64,000 bases of DNA from Bacillus pumilus. GTDB taxonomy: Bacteria > Bacillota > Bacilli > Bacillales > Bacillaceae. Both the position numbers and the translations under genes were made by a program. A model generated the notes under the pieces. It was not told the DNA's origin. It ran no database searches and saw only the letters and a list, made by a program, of their open reading frames with translations. The DNA is taken from positions 248,001-312,000 of the forward strand of contig NZ_LT906438.1 of the NCBI RefSeq assembly GCF_900186955.1. Reading direction: 5' to 3'. Below, one piece after another: positions 33,510-41,889 of the stretch. Each line of letters begins with the position of its first letter. The stretch's first letter is position 1.

Positions 33510-34568
33510 TTAGTTCTTGATGAACTTTTCAACCAATGAGCTTGTTTTGTAATCGTTCAAATCAAGTTTCCATTGGTCGATGTCATTTTTCTTCATGTTG
33601 ACTTCTACTGTTTCTTCAGAAGATGATGGTCCTAATTTTTTGAACTCTTCTGGGTAGATCGAGAGTAGGTATTTTTGAGCTTCATCGTAAGAAGCTGAAC
33701 GGTTTTTGCTGTAGAACTCAGTCGCTTTTTCTTTTAAACGATCGACAAGCGGGCTTGCATCAATTGGTGTAAGAGTTACAGTCACAACAGCTTTATCACC
33801 ACTGATCGCTTTTGTTTTTGTTGATACTTTTGATTTTTCAGCTAATGTTTCTTTCACAGCTTTTAGAAGCTTATCAAGGTTTTCGTCCTTCGCTGAGCTA
33901 GAAGAAATACCTGATGACGTGATGTAGCCTTGTTTGAATGATTTATCAAATTGGTTGACTACAGTTGATTTGTTATCACCTGTTAGTTTTTCGAACTCGT
34001 CGTTATTCTTACCGAAAATCATCACATCAATATAAGAAGAAAGAGCTTTTGCAGATGCTTGAAGTGTATCTGCTTTTTTCATTAAGTCTTTACCTTTAAT
34101 ATCGAATTCTAGTGTTTTGTCATCTTTTTTAGAACCACTACCTGGCTCATTGTACACAAGCTGATAGTCTTTGTCTTTATCAACAACAAAGAAAAGACCG
34201 CCTTTTGATACTTTGTCTGCATTTAGAGAGCTTGAAGATAATACTTCATTGTAGTCATCTGGAGAGATCGTAGACACCTGTGAGTCATCTTGATAAAGCG
34301 TAAAGTTGCTTTTGTCAACATTTAGAGGCTCTTTGCTGATATTTTTTACAGATACGTTCACTTTTAGTACATACTGATCATCCTGTACAGATGTATCGTA
34401 TTGAGGTGGTAATGTGTACTCAGCACTTTCTACCTTTACCTCTGCTGCATCAAGAGATTTTGTATCTTTTTCCTTTGCAGCTGACTTTTCTTTTCCACCA
34501 CTACAAGCAGCAGCGACAACAGTGACACATAAGATCAGAAGAAACAGGGATAATTTCTTTTTAAACAT
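33510..34568 (-). CDS. DUF5105-type lipoprotein, YcdA-like paralog 2
   Basis: 352 residues. Signal peptide KKKLSLFLLILCVTVVAAACSGG with lipobox VAAAC and lipid-anchored Cys about 22. A DUF4352-like beta domain (about 45-150: VKVESAEYTLPPQYDTSVQDDQYVLKVNVSVKN) and a helical C-terminal domain (about 170-350: DNKSTVVNQFDKSF, ending QWKLDLNDYKTSSLVEKF). Its position next to cwlJ and a YcdF-like gene suggests this copy corresponds to B. subtilis YcdA, a swarming-related lipoprotein, and that the copy at 26778-27818 is the extra one. GAGGAGG lies 11 bases before ATG. Confidence 0.78.
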   Translation of the reverse strand: MFKKKLSLFLLILCVTVVAAACSGGKEKSAAKEKDTKSLDAAEVKVESAEYTLPPQYDTSVQDDQYVLKVNVSVKNISKEPLNVDKSNFTLYQDDSQVSTISPDDYNEVLSSSSLNADKVSKGGLFFVVDKDKDYQLVYNEPGSGSKKDDKTLEFDIKGKDLMKKADTLQASAKALSSYIDVMIFGKNNDEFEKLTGDNKSTVVNQFDKSFKQGYITSSGISSSSAKDENLDKLLKAVKETLAEKSKVSTKTKAISGDKAVVTVTLTPIDASPLVDRLKEKATEFYSKNRSASYDEAQKYLLSIYPEEFKKLGPSSSEETVEVNMKKNDIDQWKLDLNDYKTSSLVEKFIKN

Positions 34569-35105
34569 GACGTGTTTTCCTCCTCGGGTTTATGATGAAT
34601 TTCATTGAAAAGCTTTAGTTCATATCATTCTTTTTGCACAAAAAGAAAAATACTGTATGTTTTTTACTGTAGAATGAAGCGAAAGTACTGTCAATACTTC
34701 AGTGCGTTTCTAAGGTCGCACAGCTTCAAGTAGTAAAAATGACACTAAGTTGAAAGGAGAAACTTGTAAAATATGATTTGATGTCTCCTGTAAAAACTCA
34801 ATATTTTATATTTTAAGGTTTTGAGTCGGATTGTTGAATAGGTTCAAATGACTGTTTTTGATGCTGGTGTCGCAATTAGAAGGATTTTTATGACTTGTAA
34901 GTGAGTCTATAGTAATGAATATTTTTTCCTGTAATGTGCATGATCACTAGGTTTGTGTGTTGTTGGCAGAGAGACACATGTCCAGCAAAATGTTGAGGTG
35001 TTTAGACAGGCTCTCGACACGGAATGTGTCTTTTCCCTTCAAAATGGCAGTCATCTACACAGAAACCCTACATAAAATAAAAGAGAAACGAATGGAGGTG
35101 GATGT
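34569..35105. other. Long intergenic region with a possible structured RNA
   Basis: About 540 bases with no convincing gene. At 34972-35034 AGACACATGTCC pairs with GGAATGTGTCT, enclosing an inner GTGT/ACAC pair, and is followed by TTTTCCCTTC. Just before cwlJ, CATAAAAT at 35071-35078 is one mismatch from the sigma-E -10 consensus, which would suit a sporulation gene, but the -35 part is poor. Confidence 0.35.
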
Positions 35106-35534
35106 ATGGCAGTGGTAAGAGCGACAAGCTCTGATATTGACCTCATGGCCAGACTGCTGAGAGCGGAGGCAGAAGGTGAAGGGAAGCAAGGGATGCTGCT
35201 TGTAGGAAATGTGGGCATCAACCGGTTGCGTGCCAACTGCTCTGACTTTAAAGGGCTGCGTACGATTCCACAAATGATTTATCAGGAGCATGCATTTGAA
35301 GCAGTCACGCATGGTTATTTTTATCAACGAGCACGAGAAACAGAAAAAACACTTGCACGGAGGAATATTAACGGAGAACGATTTTGGCCAGCAAAATTCA
35401 GCCTTTGGTATTTTAAGCCGCCTGGTAATTGTCCACCGACATGGTACAATCAGCCGTTTGTGGCAAGGTATAAGTCTCATTGCTTTTATCAGCCAACCGC
35501 TGAAACTTGTGAAAATGTCTATAACACCTTTTAG
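35106..35534 (+). CDS. cwlJ: Spore cortex-lytic germination hydrolase CwlJ
   Basis: 142 residues, the length of B. subtilis CwlJ. The cell wall hydrolase domain is complete: LMARLLRAEAEGEGKQGMLLVGNVGINRLRANCSDF with the catalytic Glu in RAEAEGEG, then NINGERFWPAKFSLWYFKPPGNCPPTWYNQPFVARYKSHCFY. It breaks down spore cortex during germination triggered by calcium dipicolinate, and in B. subtilis needs GerQ, encoded elsewhere. No signal peptide, as expected for a spore coat protein. GGAGGTGGATGT precedes ATG 35106. Confidence 0.92.
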   Translation: MAVVRATSSDIDLMARLLRAEAEGEGKQGMLLVGNVGINRLRANCSDFKGLRTIPQMIYQEHAFEAVTHGYFYQRARETEKTLARRNINGERFWPAKFSLWYFKPPGNCPPTWYNQPFVARYKSHCFYQPTAETCENVYNTF

Positions 35535-35545
35535 CTTGATGAACA

Positions 35546-35592
35546 GCACAATCCTCTTAGTCAACGATTGCAGAGGATTGTGTTTTTCTTTT
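35546..35592 (+). terminator. Rho-independent terminator after cwlJ
   Basis: CACAATCCTCT, loop of 14 bases, AGAGGATTGTG followed by TTTTTC. Confidence 0.8.
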
Positions 35593-35653
35593 TTTCAAAA
35601 TGGGTAACCATTGTGTATCAACAAGATGAAGCACGTGATAGGAGGAAATAAAG

Positions 35654-36433
35654 ATGTATCAAGATTTAAAAGGGAAAACAGCCATTGTCACAGGTTCTTC
35701 AAAAGGAATCGGACAAGCCATCGCATTACGATTTGGACAAGAGCAGATGAATGTGGTTGTGAACTATAAAGGTGATGAAGAGGGTGCTGAAGAAACGGTC
35801 CAAGCCATTCAGCAGCGCGGAGGTAGGGCGGTGAAAGTACACGCAGATGTCTCCAAAGAGGAAGGAATTCAATCCATCATGGATACAGCACTGGAGCATT
35901 TCGGAACAGTCGATGTGTTCGTCAATAATTCAGGCTTTAATGGTGAAGAAGCGATGCCGCATGAGATGACGCTCAAGCAATGGCAAAAAGTCATTGATGT
36001 CAATATCACAGGCGCCTTTTTAGGGGCAAAGGCCGCAATTGCCTATATGATGGAGCATGACATCAAAGGGTCTATTTTAAATATATCCAGTGTCCATCAG
36101 GAAATACCGCGCCCGTTCAATGTTCACTATTCCACTTCCAAAGGCGGAATGAACATGATGACAAAAACGCTGGCTCTTGATTATGCAGAAGCAGGGATTC
36201 GGATCAATGCAATTGCACCAGGTACAATGGCGACCGAATCGAATGATGATTTGCAGGATGAACAGAAAAAACAAAAGCAGCTTGAAAAGATTCCGATGAG
36301 AGCATTTGGTGAACCGAAGGAGATTGGGTCCGCTGCTGCATTCCTCGTATCTAAGGAAGCTTCGTATATCACAGGCACCACTTTATTTGTAGATGGAGGA
36401 ATGACGCTTTACCCTTCTCAAATCAATGATTAA
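35654..36433 (+). CDS. Glucose 1-dehydrogenase-like SDR (YcdF-like)
   Basis: 259-residue classical short-chain dehydrogenase. Cofactor motif TGSSKGIGQAIALRFG (TG-x3-GIG), NNSGFNG, catalytic Ser in ILNISSVHQE and Tyr-x3-Lys in VHYSTSKGGMNMM. Close to the glucose 1-dehydrogenase group and to B. subtilis YcdF, which is encoded near cwlJ. NAD(P) preference and substrate are inferred. AGGAGG lies 8 bases before ATG. Confidence 0.83.
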   Translation: MYQDLKGKTAIVTGSSKGIGQAIALRFGQEQMNVVVNYKGDEEGAEETVQAIQQRGGRAVKVHADVSKEEGIQSIMDTALEHFGTVDVFVNNSGFNGEEAMPHEMTLKQWQKVIDVNITGAFLGAKAAIAYMMEHDIKGSILNISSVHQEIPRPFNVHYSTSKGGMNMMTKTLALDYAEAGIRINAIAPGTMATESNDDLQDEQKKQKQLEKIPMRAFGEPKEIGSAAAFLVSKEASYITGTTLFVDGGMTLYPSQIND

Positions 36434-36436
36434 TCC

Positions 36437-36476
36437 AAAAAAACATCCGCCCAATTAGCCGGCGGATGTTTTTTGT
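36437..36476. terminator. Bidirectional terminator
   Basis: AAAACATCCGCC, loop of about 10 bases, GGCGGATGTTTTTT; overlaps the end of the convergent acyltransferase gene. Confidence 0.8.
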
Positions 36477-37495
36477 TCGTAGCGGTGTGCGGCTTTGGCT
36501 GGTTTGCCGAGTAGTATCGGGTATTTGCTTAGGAAGGAGATACATGGCACCATAAGCAGCAATGTTCCGATCGTGTAAAAGAGAGTCCAAGAGAGCTGCG
36601 CTGTATCTGCAATATTGATGCCAAGCCCATAATAAACAAATGCTTTCATGATATCGATGCCGGCAAATTGCAAGACAAGAATAACAATGGAATTTCGTCC
36701 GAGATACGTCAAAATAGGGGACGTTTTGAATTTAAAGCTTAAATAAATCACGGCAGCTGAACCGAGCAGTGCACATGCATAGAAAAGAAAGAGATCACCA
36801 TAGTCGTTCACGCGCATATCGACACGCGAATTAAAGCTTTGCATGTAAGCCGTCAGTACAAGCAGGCCTGTACATAGAAGAAGGGTTGGGTCTGTTTTTA
36901 ATTCCACAAACCATTGCTTTGCCAAAAATCCGATTGAATAAAACACAACAGCCGTCAAGGCGACATTGGCATTCCACGGCAGACTTTGGTCTAAAAGCAA
37001 GGTTGAGGCATATCCAGCACCTCCGAAAAGGACGGTCAGTAAGATCAAGACAGCAGGTTTCCCTTTTGTCAGACGGTGCATAAAGAAAAAGATCATTTCC
37101 ACTAAAAAGAGTGTCGTTAAAAACCAGATGGCTGGGTTATGCGTGAGTCTAGCTTCATCTGCATTGGATATAAAAATACCTGTAAACGGAACGAAAGGGT
37201 CAATATCCGTTTGTCCCTTAAAGGCAAAAAAACGAGTAACGGTGAACCAAAAAACATACGTAATAATGGAGAAATAGAGATAGGGCAAGAGTAAGCTCTT
37301 GGCTTTCTTCTGAATAAATGACAGAGCAGGGCGTGAGGATGATCGAAACATCATGCCGGATAGTAAAAAGAAAAGCGGCATATGAAAAGAGTAAATGAAT
37401 TGCTTGAACGAATCTGGAATGGGCACATGCGCCATGACCACGAGTAGAATACCGATCCCTTTAGCCGCATCGACCCATTCGAGTCTCTTATTCAT
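36455..37495 (-). CDS. Membrane acyltransferase (acyltransferase 3 family)
   Basis: 346 residues with about 10 membrane segments. The N-terminus NKRLEWVDAAKGIGILLVVMAHV carries the family R/E-x-D-x-x-KG-I start and the catalytic-type His in MAHV, then FIYSFHMPLFFLLSGMMF. It most resembles the fucose 4-O-acetylase-related subgroup, which acetylates surface sugars. Substrate is unknown. AGGAG lies 10 bases before ATG 37495. The gene is convergent with the SDR gene and stands alone. Confidence 0.78.
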   Translation of the reverse strand: MNKRLEWVDAAKGIGILLVVMAHVPIPDSFKQFIYSFHMPLFFLLSGMMFRSSSRPALSFIQKKAKSLLLPYLYFSIITYVFWFTVTRFFAFKGQTDIDPFVPFTGIFISNADEARLTHNPAIWFLTTLFLVEMIFFFMHRLTKGKPAVLILLTVLFGGAGYASTLLLDQSLPWNANVALTAVVFYSIGFLAKQWFVELKTDPTLLLCTGLLVLTAYMQSFNSRVDMRVNDYGDLFLFYACALLGSAAVIYLSFKFKTSPILTYLGRNSIVILVLQFAGIDIMKAFVYYGLGINIADTAQLSWTLFYTIGTLLLMVPCISFLSKYPILLGKPAKAAHRYEQKTSAG

Positions 37496-37679
37496 GGCCT
37501 GTCATCTCCTTCCTTCTAGCGTCGTAAACGGTTCTTTTATATGTACCTCTACTATATAAAAGGTACACCCCTTATGCGTTTACAGTTCGCTAACGATTAG
37601 AAGACACATTTGCGATCAGATGACAGGCGGAAGGATTTTGACATCTTGATGTTACATTTCCCATTTCAGCCCTTTGGCT

Positions 37680-38672
37680 TCAAAATAAATCGGCGATTCG
37701 TTTGAAGGAGCGCTGTTTTTCGATCGGATCAAATGAATTGTTTAGAATCATGATGTCATCCGTTTGATAGCGTTCCATCAATATAAGTAATTGCTCTTTC
37801 ACCGTTGCCTTTGAGCCGACGATCATCCGCTGGCGGTTTAGTAACACTTTTTTCTTTTCCTGCGAGGTGTAGTGATAGGTACTGGCTTCTTCTATAGAAG
37901 GTACGCGGCTGTCTAGTCCTTTTTCAACACGCAGCAGCCATAAATCTGTACTGCTGGCGATCCGTTCGGCCTCTTCATCGGTTTCACTACAAATGACAAA
38001 CACGGCAAACATAGCGTGCGGCTGGGTGGAAAAGACAGATGGAGAAAAGTGAGACCGATACGTCTCAAATGCTTGTTTGCCGCGTGCAGGGTGGATAAAG
38101 TGACCAAAAATATAGTTGATCCCAAGTTCCGCTGCCTGCATGGCGCTATTTTCTCCTAGACCAAGCAGCCAAACCGGCGGATGAGCATCAACAAGCGGAG
38201 AAGCCTTGACTCCTGCATGCGGGTGCCCAGAAGGAAGGCTGTCTGATAAGTAAAATAGAAGATCCTTCAGCTGGCGGTCAAACTGAGACAGGTCTTTATG
38301 CACGCCGTCTGTCAAAGCCAGTCTCGTCCTTTCAATCCCGCCCGGAGATTTACCGACACCGATTTCAATTCGTCCAGGATACAGAGCCTCAAGCTGCCGG
38401 GTGACCTCTGCTACTTTAAAGGGGCTGTACTGCGGAAGTAAAATGCCGCCAGACCCGGTACGTAAGGTCGATGTATGAGCGGCAATATGTGCCATTAATA
38501 TTTCAGGTGCTGTACTAGCGAGCCCTCTTGTGCTGTGGTGTTCAGCAAACCAATAACGCTCATATCCAAGCGTTTCCGCAAGCTGAGCCAGCTGCGTTGT
38601 GTGAATCAATGTCTCTTGCGCTGTCTGACCTTTAGGAATAGCGACTTGATCTAATATGTGAAGTGATGGCAT
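37680..38672 (-). CDS. yceB: Luciferase-like flavin monooxygenase (YceB)
   Basis: About 330 residues of the bacterial luciferase-like family: ETLGYERYWFAEHHSTRGLASTAPEILMAHIAAHTSTLRTGSGGILLPQYSPFKVAE is the standard start of MsnO8-type LLM enzymes, and the later GLGENSAMQAAELGINYIFGHF suits flavin binding. It probably uses FMNH2 or F420-like cofactor to oxidise an organic substrate that is not identifiable here. It sits immediately before the yceC cluster on the opposite strand, as in B. subtilis. AAAGGA precedes two in-frame ATGs (38675, 38672); the second has better spacing. Confidence 0.83.
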   Translation of the reverse strand: MPSLHILDQVAIPKGQTAQETLIHTTQLAQLAETLGYERYWFAEHHSTRGLASTAPEILMAHIAAHTSTLRTGSGGILLPQYSPFKVAEVTRQLEALYPGRIEIGVGKSPGGIERTRLALTDGVHKDLSQFDRQLKDLLFYLSDSLPSGHPHAGVKASPLVDAHPPVWLLGLGENSAMQAAELGINYIFGHFIHPARGKQAFETYRSHFSPSVFSTQPHAMFAVFVICSETDEEAERIASSTDLWLLRVEKGLDSRVPSIEEASTYHYTSQEKKKVLLNRQRMIVGSKATVKEQLLILMERYQTDDIMILNNSFDPIEKQRSFKRIADLF

Positions 38673-38844
38673 CATCAACATCCTTTCGATAATACGTTGG
38701 ATATAAGTATAAAGAAATCCACGGATGGAAGGAAACGAAAGGGTTTATCCTTTGATCTCATGCTTTATCTTTTCTATATCAACATATGAAACCACTTCAA
38801 TACGCTATTTATCAGCAAGAGCTGTGGACGAGAATTTTCGACAA

Positions 38845-38860
38845 TGTTTCACATGAAACA
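38845..38860. other. parS-like ParB/Spo0J binding site
   Basis: TGTTTCACATGAAACA. The B. subtilis parS consensus is TGTTNCACGTGAAACA; this matches 15 of 16 positions, the exception being A in place of G in the central CACGTG. It lies in the 400-base region between yceB and yceC. Single-mismatch sites can be bound by Spo0J. Confidence 0.55.
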
Positions 38861-38921
38861 CTTCATTTACGACATGAACCATTTTCAACATGGATCTTTC
38901 GTTAAAAAAATATCATCTGTT

Positions 38922-38951
38922 TGAAACCTATCTTGAACGTAGATCGTATAT
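38922..38951 (+). promoter_or_regulatory. ECF-sigma promoter (SigW/SigM/SigX type) for the yce cluster
   Basis: TGAAAC at 38922-38927, 17 bases, CGTATA starting at 38945. This is the ECF envelope-stress pattern. In B. subtilis the yceC-yceH operon is read from such promoters, so control by envelope stress is probable. The start site would be near 38957, giving a leader of about 125 bases. Confidence 0.65.
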
Positions 38952-39084
38952 ACTAGTAAATAGAAAAAAGAGTAAGAGGCTCCAATGTCATTTCATGAAT
39001 TTTGTCGAATTTTCATGTATGATGATTTTAATAGGGTCCATCGCTTAATAAATAGATTTTTATTATGCTGGAGGAGTGATTGAT

Positions 39085-39687
39085 TTGGCGATTACATTAG
39101 AAAAAGGTCAACGTATTGATTTAACAAAAGGGAAGGCAGGACTAACGAATATTCTAGTTGGACTTGGCTGGGACCCTGTATCACAAGGCGGCGGATTTTT
39201 AGGAAAGCTGTTTGGCGGCGGAGGCGGCGCTGATATTGATTGTGATGCTTCAGTGCTCATGCTGAAAAATGATAAGTTTACGGAAAATAAAGATTTGATT
39301 TATTTTGGCAACTTGAAAAGCAAATGCGGCAGTGTCGAGCATACAGGCGACAACCTGACTGGTGAAGGAGACGGAGATGATGAACAAGTCCTCGTCAACT
39401 TGAGCAAGGTGCCGGGCAATGTGAATAAATTGGTGTTTGTTGTGAACATCTATGATGCACTAAGAAGAAATCAACACTTTGGTATGATTCAAAATGCGTA
39501 CATTCGCATCGTTGATCGTTCAAACAATCAAGAATTAGTGAAGTATAATTTAAAAGATGAGTATGAAGGGAAAACATCATTAATCGTCGGAGAGCTTTAT
39601 CGTCATGAGAATGAGTGGAAGTTTGCGGCTGTTGGGGACGGTACAAATGATGCGAAGCTTGCCGATATTACGAGAAACTACATTTAA
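39085..39687 (+). CDS. yceC: TerD family stress protein YceC
   Basis: 200 residues. TerD fold with the calcium-binding acidic segments: [29 protein letters not shown] at the start, [35 protein letters not shown], and [26 protein letters not shown]. Unlike YceD and YceE it carries a glycine-rich insertion, [14 protein letters not shown], between strands 2 and 3. GAGGAG lies 8 bases before TTG 39085. First gene of the stress cluster. Confidence 0.9.
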   Translation: MAITLEKGQRIDLTKGKAGLTNILVGLGWDPVSQGGGFLGKLFGGGGGADIDCDASVLMLKNDKFTENKDLIYFGNLKSKCGSVEHTGDNLTGEGDGDDEQVLVNLSKVPGNVNKLVFVVNIYDALRRNQHFGMIQNAYIRIVDRSNNQELVKYNLKDEYEGKTSLIVGELYRHENEWKFAAVGDGTNDAKLADITRNYI

Positions 39688-39707
39688 TTAGAAGGGAGAG
39701 GTTCCTA

Positions 39708-40289
39708 GTGGGAATTTCTTTAGCGAAAGGTCAAAAAATTGATTTAACAAAAACAAATCCAGGTTTAACAAAAGTGGTCGTTGGTCTTGGCTGGGATGTC
39801 AATAAGTATGACGGCGGACAAGACTTTGATCTAGACGCAAGTGTATTTCTTTTAGATGCGGCAGGTAAGGCAAGCTCACCATCTGATTTTGTCTTTTACA
39901 ATCAAACAACTGGCGGTGGCGGCAGTGTCGTTCATACAGGCGATAACCGCACTGGTGAAGGCGACGGAGATGACGAGCAGGTCAACATCGACTTATCAGC
40001 TGTACCAGCGAGTATTGAGAAGATTTCATTTGTCATCACGATTCATGATGCAGAAGCGCGCAGTCAAAATTTCGGACAAGTCACGAACGCATATGTGCGC
40101 ATTTTAAATGCAGCATCAAATGAAGAGCTCATTCGCTATGATTTGGCGGAGGACTTTTCAATTGAAACAGCGATTATTGTAGGTGAATTATACCGTCATG
40201 GCGGAGAATGGAAATTCTCGGCTGTTGGATCGGGCTATCAAGGCGGACTTGCCCGCATTGCAACAGACTTCGGTTTAGATATCGGGTAA
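39708..40289 (+). CDS. yceD: TerD family stress protein YceD
   Basis: 193 residues, canonical Ter[52 protein letters not shown], then [57 protein letters not shown]. Binds calcium in homologs; associated with resistance to tellurite, oxidative and envelope stress. GTG 39708 follows AAGGGAGAGG. Close paralog of yceE next door, so the pair arose by tandem duplication. Confidence 0.92.
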   Translation: MGISLAKGQKIDLTKTNPGLTKVVVGLGWDVNKYDGGQDFDLDASVFLLDAAGKASSPSDFVFYNQTTGGGGSVVHTGDNRTGEGDGDDEQVNIDLSAVPASIEKISFVITIHDAEARSQNFGQVTNAYVRILNAASNEELIRYDLAEDFSIETAIIVGELYRHGGEWKFSAVGSGYQGGLARIATDFGLDIG

Positions 40290-40331
40290 CGACCCGTTTT
40301 CATATTTTCAGGAGACAGGAGAGATACGAAT

Positions 40332-40910
40332 ATGGCGATTCAGCTTTCAAAAGGACAACGTGTCGATTTAACAAAAACCAACCCAGGACTGACGAAAGTG
40401 ATGATCGGTCTTGGCTGGGATACGAATAAATATTCTGGCGGAGCCGAATTTGATTTGGACGCTTCGGCATTCTTAGTGGATGCAAACAATCGTTGTCAGC
40501 AAGACACAGATTTTGTTTTCTATAATAACCTTCAGCACCCAAGCGGCAGTGTCACTCATACAGGTGATAACCGGACGGGTGAAGGAGATGGAGATGACGA
40601 GCAAATTCTCGTTGATTTCTCAAAAATTCCTGCTAACATTGATCGTATCGGAATTACAGTGACGATTCATGATGCAGAGACGCGCAGCCAGAATTTTGGA
40701 CAAGTCTCAAATGCATTTGTTCGTGTTGTAAATGAAGAGGGCGGGGAAGAATTGATTCGCTTTGATTTAGGGGAAGACTTCTCAATTGAAACGGCTGTCG
40801 TAGTGTGTGAATTGTACCGACACGAAAGCGATTGGAAGTTTAACGCGATCGGAAGCGGATTCTCTGGCGGACTTGCAGCTCTTTGTCAAAATTATGGGTT
40901 AGAAGTATAA
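40332..40910 (+). CDS. yceE: TerD family stress protein YceE
   Basis: 192 residues; same domain plan as YceD ([95 protein letters not shown]). Conserved acidic calcium ligands are all present. Third TerD gene of the cluster, 42 bases after yceD and 137 before the terC gene. Confidence 0.92.
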   Translation: MAIQLSKGQRVDLTKTNPGLTKVMIGLGWDTNKYSGGAEFDLDASAFLVDANNRCQQDTDFVFYNNLQHPSGSVTHTGDNRTGEGDGDDEQILVDFSKIPANIDRIGITVTIHDAETRSQNFGQVSNAFVRVVNEEGGEELIRFDLGEDFSIETAVVVCELYRHESDWKFNAIGSGFSGGLAALCQNYGLEV

Positions 40911-41047
40911 ACGAGAGAAACAAAATTCAAGAGGCGCTGCCAATGACTCATATGAGGGCCTTTTCCAAAGTGAGAAAGAAACAGCGATCAAGAATAACAG
41001 CAGGCGAAAGCCTGCTGATGCTTCTACACTTATAGGAGGAAAACCAG

Positions 41048-41791
41048 TTGGACATTTTGAAACATATGTGGGCAGAGGTATTAACAAACCCTGTCTCTTG
41101 GGGGCTCATTGGGACCCTTGTTGTGCTTGAAGGATTGTTATCAGCAGATAACGCACTTGTATTAGCTGTCATGGTGAAACATTTACCAGAAAAGCAGCGT
41201 AAAAAGGCATTAACCTACGGATTAATTGGCGCTTATTTCTTCCGTTTTCTATTCATTGGCGTGGGGATGCTGCTTATTAAGTTCTGGTGGATTAAGGTTC
41301 TCGGAGCTGCATATTTAGCATGGCTTGTCATTAAGCATTTCTGGTTAGGTGACGGCGATGACGAAGCGAAGGAATTGAAAAAAGAAGGCTGGATGATTCG
41401 CGTATTTGGCGTGTTCTGGGCAACCGTTATTTCTGTGGAAATTATGGACCTTGCCTTCTCGGTGGACAGTATTCTTGCGGCATTCGCTGTATCTGAGGAA
41501 GTATGGATTCTTCTATTAGGCGGAATGCTTGGCATTCTCATGATGCGTACAGTGGCACAGTTATTCCTTGTCCTCATTGACCGTATCCCAGAGCTTGAGA
41601 ATACCGCGTTTATTCTCATCGGGATTATTGCCATCAAAATGGGCTTAAGTGCTGCACATATTGAAATTCCGCATCTTGCATTCTTTGCGATTATTATTCT
41701 AGCGTTTATCGGAACGTTTATTGTTCATAAAATCAATAAGAAGAAACATCAAGATGTGACAAACGAAGCTGCGGCTTCAAAAGAAGAATAG
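41048..41791 (+). CDS. yceF: TerC family membrane protein YceF
   Basis: 247 residues with about seven membrane segments. TerC signatures: LEGLLSADNALVLAVMVKHLP (intramembrane Asp) and ATVISVEIMDLAFSVDSILAAFAVS (Glu and Asp). TerC proteins are linked to metal export, notably manganese, and to loading of exported metalloproteins; TerD proteins bind them in current models. TTG 41048 has AGGAGG 8 bases upstream. Ends the first half of the cluster. Confidence 0.88.
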   Translation: MDILKHMWAEVLTNPVSWGLIGTLVVLEGLLSADNALVLAVMVKHLPEKQRKKALTYGLIGAYFFRFLFIGVGMLLIKFWWIKVLGAAYLAWLVIKHFWLGDGDDEAKELKKEGWMIRVFGVFWATVISVEIMDLAFSVDSILAAFAVSEEVWILLLGGMLGILMMRTVAQLFLVLIDRIPELENTAFILIGIIAIKMGLSAAHIEIPHLAFFAIIILAFIGTFIVHKINKKKHQDVTNEAAASKEE

Positions 41792-41808
41792 AATAGGACG
41801 ATCAAAAA

Positions 41809-41845
41809 GGAATGGAGTTGACTAGCGGCTCCATCTTTTTTGAAT
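41809..41845 (+). terminator. Hairpin terminator between yceF and the biosynthetic genes
   Basis: ATGGAG, loop TTGACTAGCGG, CTCCAT followed by CTTTTTTG, with an A run before. It divides the TerD/TerC genes from the four biosynthetic genes; readthrough may be partial. Confidence 0.6.
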
Positions 41846-41889
41846 CATCAGGTTATTGATTTTCTCTAAACAACAGGAGGTGGCACAGC

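Noticed and set aside
35055..35564. 169-codon minus-strand frame opposite cwlJ
   Set aside because: Antisense to the well-matched cwlJ gene; composition rich in Cys, Phe and Arg, and no ribosome site.
39015..39045. Sigma-B promoter before yceC
   Set aside because: GTATGA...GGGTCC has wrong spacing and several mismatches to GTTTAA-N12-14-GGGTAT; the ECF-type promoter upstream is much better.
41233..41637. 134-codon minus-strand frame opposite the terC gene
   Set aside because: Shadow of the terC coding strand; Arg/Ile/Met rich and no ribosome site.
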